A stretch of DNA of 36,216 nt from Halopseudomonas xiamenensis (GTDB lineage: Bacteria > Pseudomonadota > Gammaproteobacteria > Pseudomonadales > Pseudomonadaceae): the NCBI RefSeq assembly GCF_014219065.1, contig NZ_JACLGO010000036.1, positions 1-36,216 of the forward strand. Direction: 5' to 3'. Below are positions 31,816 through 36,216 of this stretch, in pieces. Numbering within the stretch: position 1 is the stretch's first letter; each line of letters starts with the position of its first letter. The position numbers were made by a program, and so were the translations under genes. A model generated the notes under the pieces. The model was not told the DNA's origin. It did no database searches and saw only the letters and a list, made by a program, of their open reading frames with translations.

Positions 31816-33405
31816 CTAGCGCCGCAGTACCAGCCAGCCGCCGGCCGCCAGCAGCAGCCAGTACAGCGGCGGGGTCTGGGTCCACAGCGTCATGTCGGTG
31901 CCCATGCCATTGGCGCCCGCAGCGACCAGTACGGCGCCGATCAGGCGCAGGGCGAGGGCATCGGCACGGCGTACAGGGGCATGGTGATCCCGTCGGGCGA
32001 TGTTGTCCAGCGCCCGGTGCGTGGTTTCCAGCAGCGGCGGTATCCGCTCCAGGTGCTGGCGCAGGTTGTGCAGTTGATGTCGTGGGCCGGCGCGTTCGCG
32101 CATCCAGCGCTCCAGATAGGGTTTGCCGGTGCGCCAGAGGTCCAGGTCGGGGTACAGCTGGCGGCCCAGGCCCTCGATATTGAGCAGGGTCTTCTGCAGC
32201 AGCACCAGTTGCGGCTGCACTTCCATGTTGAAGCGACGGGCGGTCTGGAACAGGCGCAGCAGCAGCTGACCGAAGGAGATGTCCTTGAGTGGGCGCTCGA
32301 AGATCGGCTCGCACACGCTGCGGATCGCCGCTTCGAATTCATTGACCCGGGTTTCCGGTGGCACCCAGCCCGAATCGATGTGCAGTTGCGCCACGCGCCG
32401 GTAGTCGCGCTTGAAGAAGGCCATCAGGTTGCGCGCCAGGTAGGTCTGGTCTTCCGGGGTCAGGCTGCCGACGATGCCGAAGTCGATGGCGATGTACTGC
32501 GGCTCCTGCGGGTGGCGGTGCGAGACGAAGATGTTGCCGGGGTGCATGTCGGCATGGAAGAAGCTGTCGCGGAACACCTGGGAGAAGAAGATTTCCACAC
32601 CCCGTTCGGCGAGCTTCTTCATGTCCGTGCCCTGGGCCTGCAGCGCCTCGAGATCGGTTACCGGAATGCCGGTGATGCGCTCCATGACCAGTACCTTGTG
32701 GCGGCACCAGTCCCAGTAGATCTTCGGCACGTAGAGTACCGGCGAATCGAGGAAGTTGCGCCGCAGCAGCGAGCCGTTGGCCGCTTCGCGATACAGGTCC
32801 AGCTCGTCGAAGATGGTCTGCTCGTAATCGCGCACCACCTCTACCGGCCGCAGTCGGCGTCCCTCGCGGGATACCCGCTCCAGGGTACGGGCGGCCAGGT
32901 ACAGCCACTGGATGTCCTGGTGGATGACATCCTCGATATCCGGCCTGACCACCTTGACCACCACGTCGCTGCCGTCATGTAGCCGCGCGGCGTGTACCTG
33001 GGCCACCGAGGCGGAGGCGAGCGGCTGGTCGGAGAATTCGGCGAACACCGCCTCGATCGGCAGGCCCAGCTGTTCCTCGATGCGCTGGCGGGCCTGCTCC
33101 GGGGGGAAGGGCGGTACCTTGTCCTGCAGAAATGCCAGCTCGATGGCGATATCGTCGGGCAGCAGGTCGCGGCGGGTGGAAAGGATCTGGCCGAACTTGA
33201 TGAACACCGGGCCCAGGCTTTCCAGCGCCAGGCGCAGACGCATGCCACGGGTCAGGTCGCGTGGCGCCGGGTACAGCTTCCACGGCCCGAGCAGCAGCAG
33301 GCGGCCATACCAGGGCAACGGCAGCGGTTGGATCAACTGGTCCAGACGGTAGCGGGTGAATACCAGCAGGATGCGAAACAGGCGCAGAAAGGCGGTCAGG
33401 TTCAT
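31816..33405 (-). CDS. ubiB: Ubiquinone biosynthesis ATPase/kinase-like protein UbiB
   Basis: A 529-residue atypical kinase-like protein (ADCK/ABC1 family) that assists aerobic ubiquinone synthesis. The KxGQ extension is [16 protein letters not shown]; the A-rich loop [10 protein letters not shown] replaces the glycine-rich loop. VVVKVVRP holds the lysine, [13 protein letters not shown] is the catalytic-loop equivalent, and AIDFGIVG is the DFG equivalent. Two hydrophobic segments at the extreme C terminus ([32 protein letters not shown]) anchor it in the membrane. It overlaps ubiJ by 4 bases, in the standard ubiE-ubiJ-ubiB order. Confidence 0.97.
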   Translation of the reverse strand: MNLTAFLRLFRILLVFTRYRLDQLIQPLPLPWYGRLLLLGPWKLYPAPRDLTRGMRLRLALESLGPVFIKFGQILSTRRDLLPDDIAIELAFLQDKVPPFPPEQARQRIEEQLGLPIEAVFAEFSDQPLASASVAQVHAARLHDGSDVVVKVVRPDIEDVIHQDIQWLYLAARTLERVSREGRRLRPVEVVRDYEQTIFDELDLYREAANGSLLRRNFLDSPVLYVPKIYWDWCRHKVLVMERITGIPVTDLEALQAQGTDMKKLAERGVEIFFSQVFRDSFFHADMHPGNIFVSHRHPQEPQYIAIDFGIVGSLTPEDQTYLARNLMAFFKRDYRRVAQLHIDSGWVPPETRVNEFEAAIRSVCEPIFERPLKDISFGQLLLRLFQTARRFNMEVQPQLVLLQKTLLNIEGLGRQLYPDLDLWRTGKPYLERWMRERAGPRHQLHNLRQHLERIPPLLETTHRALDNIARRDHHAPVRRADALALRLIGAVLVAAGANGMGTDMTLWTQTPPLYWLLLAAGGWLVLRR

Positions 33406-34025
33406 GCGTCGTCGGGTCCGGTAGCGGGCTGCACCAGTTGCTGAACGCGGGCATCGAGCCGGTCCAGCTGCAGGCGCAGTTCGTGGATCTGGGCGGCGCT
33501 GGCATCGGCTTCGGCGCGGCCGACCAGCTGCCGTCCCTCTTCGGTGAGATAGTCGGCGATACTCTGCTGCAGGCTCTGGCGCGCGCCGCCGAACCAGCCA
33601 CGGCCACCCCGGGCAAGCTCGCCGATGGCATGCGCGGCGACTGGACCCAGCCAGCGCGCCAGGGCCGCTTCACCGTCGATCTGCAGGTCGGTGAGGATAT
33701 TCTGCAGCTCCACCAGCACCTGGGTGTCGCCACTGAGTTCGAGTTCCGGCGACAGCAGCAATGACTGGCGGTCGCTGCTCAGTGCCAGGCGGGCCAGCAG
33801 GCTGGCCGGGGCACTCAGCGTGCAGTCTGGCTCGCCAGCATGCTGCGACAGCAGACGAATGCCGCCTTCCTGCGGCAGCAGATGGATCGAGACGGCTGGC
33901 TGGCTGGCGCGGATCAGGATGCTGCGGCCCTGCAGGGCCGCGAGTCGCCTTGCGCTCAGCGGGTCCTGTTGGATGGCCAGCGCCAGGCTGCGCTCGACCC
34001 CGGCCAGCAGAAGGCGGCTGGGCAT
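33402..34025 (-). CDS. ubiJ: Ubiquinone biosynthesis accessory factor UbiJ
   Basis: A 207-residue protein with an N-terminal SCP2-like lipid-binding domain (about 10-115; [20 protein letters not shown]) and a C-terminal coiled coil (about 170-198; [20 protein letters not shown]). UbiJ with UbiK supports the soluble Ubi complex, probably by binding ubiquinone precursors. It starts one base into the end of ubiE and overlaps ubiB by 4 bases, so all three are coupled. Confidence 0.93.
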   Translation of the reverse strand: MPSRLLLAGVERSLALAIQQDPLSARRLAALQGRSILIRASQPAVSIHLLPQEGGIRLLSQHAGEPDCTLSAPASLLARLALSSDRQSLLLSPELELSGDTQVLVELQNILTDLQIDGEAALARWLGPVAAHAIGELARGGRGWFGGARQSLQQSIADYLTEEGRQLVGRAEADASAAQIHELRLQLDRLDARVQQLVQPATGPDDA

Positions 34026-34786
34026 CAGGGCTTGATACCCCGGTGCAGGGCAACGATGCCGCCGGTCATGTTGTGGTAGGTGACCCGGGCGAAGCCGGCC
34101 TCCTCCATCATGCCCTTGAGCGTTTCCTGGTCTGGATGCATGCGGATCGACTCGGCCAGGTAGCGGTAGCTCTCGGCATCGCCGGTGATCAGCCGACCCA
34201 TCAGCGGCAGCATGGTGAACGAATACTGGTCGTAGGCCTTGGACAGCAGTTCGTTGCCTGGCTTGGAGAACTCCAGTACCAGCAACCGGCCGCCGGGCTT
34301 GAGTACCCGCAGCATGGAGGCGATGGCGTCTTCCTTGTGGGTGACGTTGCGCAGGCCGAAGGCGATGGTGATGCAATCGAAATGGTTGTCCGGGAACGGC
34401 AGCTTTTCCGCGTCGGCCTGGACGAAACGCACATTGCCGGCCACGCCCTTGTCCAGCAGGCGATCCCGGCCGACCTTGAGCATGGAGGCGTTGATGTCCG
34501 CCAGCACCACTTCACCGGTCGGGCCGACCAGGCTGGAGAACTTGCGGGTCAGGTCGCCGGTACCGCCGGCGATATCCAGTACCCGGTTGCCCGGCCGCAC
34601 ACCCGACAGCTCGATGGTGAAGCGCTTCCAGAGACGATGGATGCCGCCGGACATGAGATCGTTCATCAGGTCGTATTTGGCAGCCACCGAATGGAATACC
34701 TCGGCTACCTTGCCAGCCTTTTCCGATTCGGAAACGGTCTGGAAGCCGAAGTGGGTAGTGCGGTCTGAACGGGATTTGTCTGTCAT
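34025..34786 (-). CDS. ubiE: Ubiquinone/menaquinone C-methyltransferase UbiE
   Basis: A 253-residue class I SAM-dependent methyltransferase for the C-methylation step of ubiquinone (and menaquinone where made). The SAM site is [38 protein letters not shown] and [12 protein letters not shown] follow the UbiE pattern, and [17 protein letters not shown] is the usual C terminus. The ATG at 34786 gives the family length; an in-frame ATG at 34819 overlaps the putative -10 box. It is the first gene of a nine-gene leftward operon running to rsmE. Confidence 0.97.
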   Translation of the reverse strand: MTDKSRSDRTTHFGFQTVSESEKAGKVAEVFHSVAAKYDLMNDLMSGGIHRLWKRFTIELSGVRPGNRVLDIAGGTGDLTRKFSSLVGPTGEVVLADINASMLKVGRDRLLDKGVAGNVRFVQADAEKLPFPDNHFDCITIAFGLRNVTHKEDAIASMLRVLKPGGRLLVLEFSKPGNELLSKAYDQYSFTMLPLMGRLITGDAESYRYLAESIRMHPDQETLKGMMEEAGFARVTYHNMTGGIVALHRGIKP

Positions 34787-34817
34787 GGAAGCATCTGCCT
34801 TGGCAAATTGAGCCGCC

Positions 34818-34823
34818 ATTCTA
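34818..34823 (-). promoter_or_regulatory. Putative -10 box of the ubiE-to-rsmE operon
   Basis: Leftward TAGAAT (5 of 6 to consensus) lies 31 bases before the ubiE start in the 144-base gap to the divergent PHA-system gene. No good -35 was found, so this is tentative. Confidence 0.4.
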
Positions 34824-34930
34824 CCTGTATTTGAGGTCGGCGAGGCGTTGAATATGGGACAGGCTGTCGCATGCGGCAGCACGATCCGGCATGCTATGCA
34901 CTTTTTCACACCATACTCAAAGGAATAGCG

Positions 34931-35206
34931 ATGGCAACTGTAGAAATCACCCGTGAACATACCCTGGGCAAAGAGGCGGCGAAGGAGCGTGCCCAGCAAA
35001 TGGCGGACAAGCTGGCCGCCAAGCTGGATGCCAAGTGCAACTGGCAGGATGATGAGCTGACCTTCAAGCGCAGCGGTGTGGACGGCAGCATCCTGGTCGG
35101 CGAAGACGACGTGCGGGTAGCGGTCAAGCTGGGCATGATGCTCACGCCCATGGCCGGTATGGTGAAAGGTGAAATCGAGAAGGCGCTGAACAAGTACCTG
35201 GCTTGA
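34931..35206 (+). CDS. Polyhydroxyalkanoic acid system family protein
   Basis: A 91-residue small protein matching the PHA_gran_rgn family: [20 protein letters not shown] at the start, central [19 protein letters not shown], and [20 protein letters not shown] at the end. Members are encoded close to phasin genes in pseudomonads and are presumed to associate with PHA granules; the activity is unknown. AAAGGAA precedes the ATG by about 6 bases. It is divergent from ubiE and 77 bases upstream of the phasin gene. Confidence 0.88.
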   Translation: MATVEITREHTLGKEAAKERAQQMADKLAAKLDAKCNWQDDELTFKRSGVDGSILVGEDDVRVAVKLGMMLTPMAGMVKGEIEKALNKYLA

Positions 35207-35283
35207 TTTGTCGCAATAGCGCGGCGGCTGATCTCTGCTAAGCTGGAGCTTCTCATCTACAGCAGGTCATTGGGGAGTTGCTC

Positions 35284-35994
35284 ATGGCGGACAAGAAGAA
35301 GCGGGACGAGAAGGACAACTGGCTCGACGGGCTGGAGGGCTATTCCCGACAGATCTGGCTGGCCGGTCTTGGCGCCTACACCCGAATGGGCAAGGAAGGC
35401 GGCAAGTTGTTCGAAGCGCTGATTCGCGACGGTGAAGAGGCGGAGAAAGCGGCCAAGGCGGATAGTCGCAAGAATGGACGCGGCAAGAAGGACACCCTGG
35501 ACGCGGCACGGGCCAAGGTGGACAAGGCGCGCAGCAAGATGAGCGACAAGCTCGGTGGGCTGGAGGAGATGTTCGACAAGCGCATGGCCAGTACCGTCGA
35601 GCGCCTGGGGCTGGCCCGCCAGGCCGAGCTGCAGGCGCTGGCGGCGCGGGTCGATGAATTGGCCAAGGCGCTGGAGCAGCTGTCCGCTGCACCTGCCGCC
35701 GCCAAGCCGGCGCGTGCCGCCCGCACGACTGCGGCGAGCAAGGCCGCTGCCAAGCCCGCCCCGGTGACGGCCAAGCCGGCTGCAGCCAAGCCCGCCGCTG
35801 GCAAAGCCGCTACCGCCAAACCGGCAGCCAAGCCGAAAGCCAGCGCCACCGCGACGCCAGCCAAGAGCACGGCGAGCACGGCGGTCAAGACCACGCCGCG
35901 ACGCCGTAGCACCGCACCCAAGGCCGCTACCCGTGGCCAGTCGGCGCCGGCACCGGCCACCCAGGCGACCCCTGGCACCCCTCCGGAGCTGTAA
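35284..35994 (+). CDS. phaF: PhaF-like phasin with histone H1-like C-terminal tail
   Basis: A 236-residue protein. The N-terminal phasin domain (about 1-120; WLDGLEGYSRQIWLAGLGAY, then a long amphipathic helix around 60-120) binds PHA granules. The C-terminal half (about 135-236) is a lysine-, alanine- and proline-rich tail of AAKPA-type repeats like histone H1, which in P. putida PhaF binds DNA and helps segregate granules at division. GGGGAG lies 6 bases before the ATG. No PHA synthase gene is inside the window; the rest of the pha cluster may lie beyond the right end. Confidence 0.9.
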   Translation: MADKKKRDEKDNWLDGLEGYSRQIWLAGLGAYTRMGKEGGKLFEALIRDGEEAEKAAKADSRKNGRGKKDTLDAARAKVDKARSKMSDKLGGLEEMFDKRMASTVERLGLARQAELQALAARVDELAKALEQLSAAPAAAKPARAARTTAASKAAAKPAPVTAKPAAAKPAAGKAATAKPAAKPKASATATPAKSTASTAVKTTPRRRSTAPKAATRGQSAPAPATQATPGTPPEL

Positions 35995-36080
35995 ATGACA
36001 AGGCCCGCCGGCGTGATCCAAGGCGAATGAGAGGGCCGGGAGGCCCACGGACGGGCAACCTCCCCAGCGGCAAAATGTAT

Positions 36081-36162
36081 AGGAGCGACCTCGCCGCGAT
36101 AGATGGCCGCCGGCTAGCTCTGTAGCCGTCGCACCGCTGATCGCGGCGAGGCGCCGCTTGTA
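36081..36162. repeat. Second REP doublet (REPIN-like) at the right end
   Basis: Arms at 36083-36100 and 36140-36157 are inverted copies with a 12-bp perfect core (CCTCGCCGCGAT at 36089-36100 with its complement at 36140-36151). The TAGGAGCG edge matches the repeat near 26.8 kb, so both belong to one REP family. The final 54 bases of the window show no feature. Confidence 0.65.
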
Positions 36163-36216
36163 TGGTTTTCCTGCAGGTCCAAAATGGGACCTGTCAGGGT
36201 GGAGGGGCTAGCGTCG

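Noticed and set aside
34871..34930. 20-residue N-terminal extension of the PHA-system protein
   Set aside because: The ATG at 34931 has a clear AAAGGAA site and the family N terminus; the earlier ATG has neither.

Overview
The window looks like chromosomal DNA of a gamma-proteobacterium of the family Pseudomonadaceae. It is GC-rich with strong GC bias at third codon positions. The protein sequences and gene order resemble the Pseudomonas aeruginosa blocks glnA-thiI-typA, pip-dtd and phaF/ubiE-ubiJ-ubiB-hisI-hisE-tatABC. The product set would fit Halopseudomonas or a related Pseudomonas lineage, but the genus is inference. No tRNA, rRNA, CRISPR array, prophage or insertion sequence was seen. 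The only repetitive elements recognised are two REP-doublet (REPIN-like) repeats, near 26.8 kb and 36.1 kb.

Layout. 0-5.3 kb holds glnA (with a sigma-54 promoter and NtrC-type sites), thiI and typA. 5.4-11.3 kb holds a YbhN-type membrane protein, a HypT-like LysR regulator divergent from a D-tartrate dehydratase, a chemoreceptor with a sigma-28 promoter, and psiE. 11.3-12.9 kb is an azlCD exporter operon led by an XRE-cupin regulator. 13.1-17.6 kb is an orphan cbb3 oxidase module: ccoG, a MocR-type regulator (resembling P. aeruginosa MpaR), ccoN and a 50-residue membrane peptide, without ccoO or ccoP. lrgAB follows divergently. 19-22.2 kb holds a catalase, a DoxX protein and a pirin. 22.2-26.8 kb holds a glycine-riboswitch-controlled membrane protein (UPF0126), then a DUF924 protein, a META lipoprotein, an NnrU-like protein, pip and dtd. 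26.9-28.9 kb is an HxlR-controlled pair encoding a DsbA/kappa-GST-like protein and an atypical SDR. 28.9-34.8 kb is a tightly packed leftward operon, ubiE-ubiJ-ubiB-hisI-hisE-tatA-tatB-tatC-rsmE. It joins ubiquinone synthesis, histidine synthesis and Tat export. 34.9-36 kb holds two polyhydroxyalkanoate-granule proteins.

The strongest unusual signals are the orphan ccoN module with clustered TATCAG/CTGATA dyads in its upstream region, the 16-bp-periodic GAACG operator in front of the XRE gene, paired AAGTTCC repeats in the HxlR divergon, and a tandem glycine riboswitch with a long linker. Most genes are ordinary core genes. No wholly new multigene system could be shown, but the ccoG-mocR-ccoN-peptide module and its candidate operators are the best place to look.
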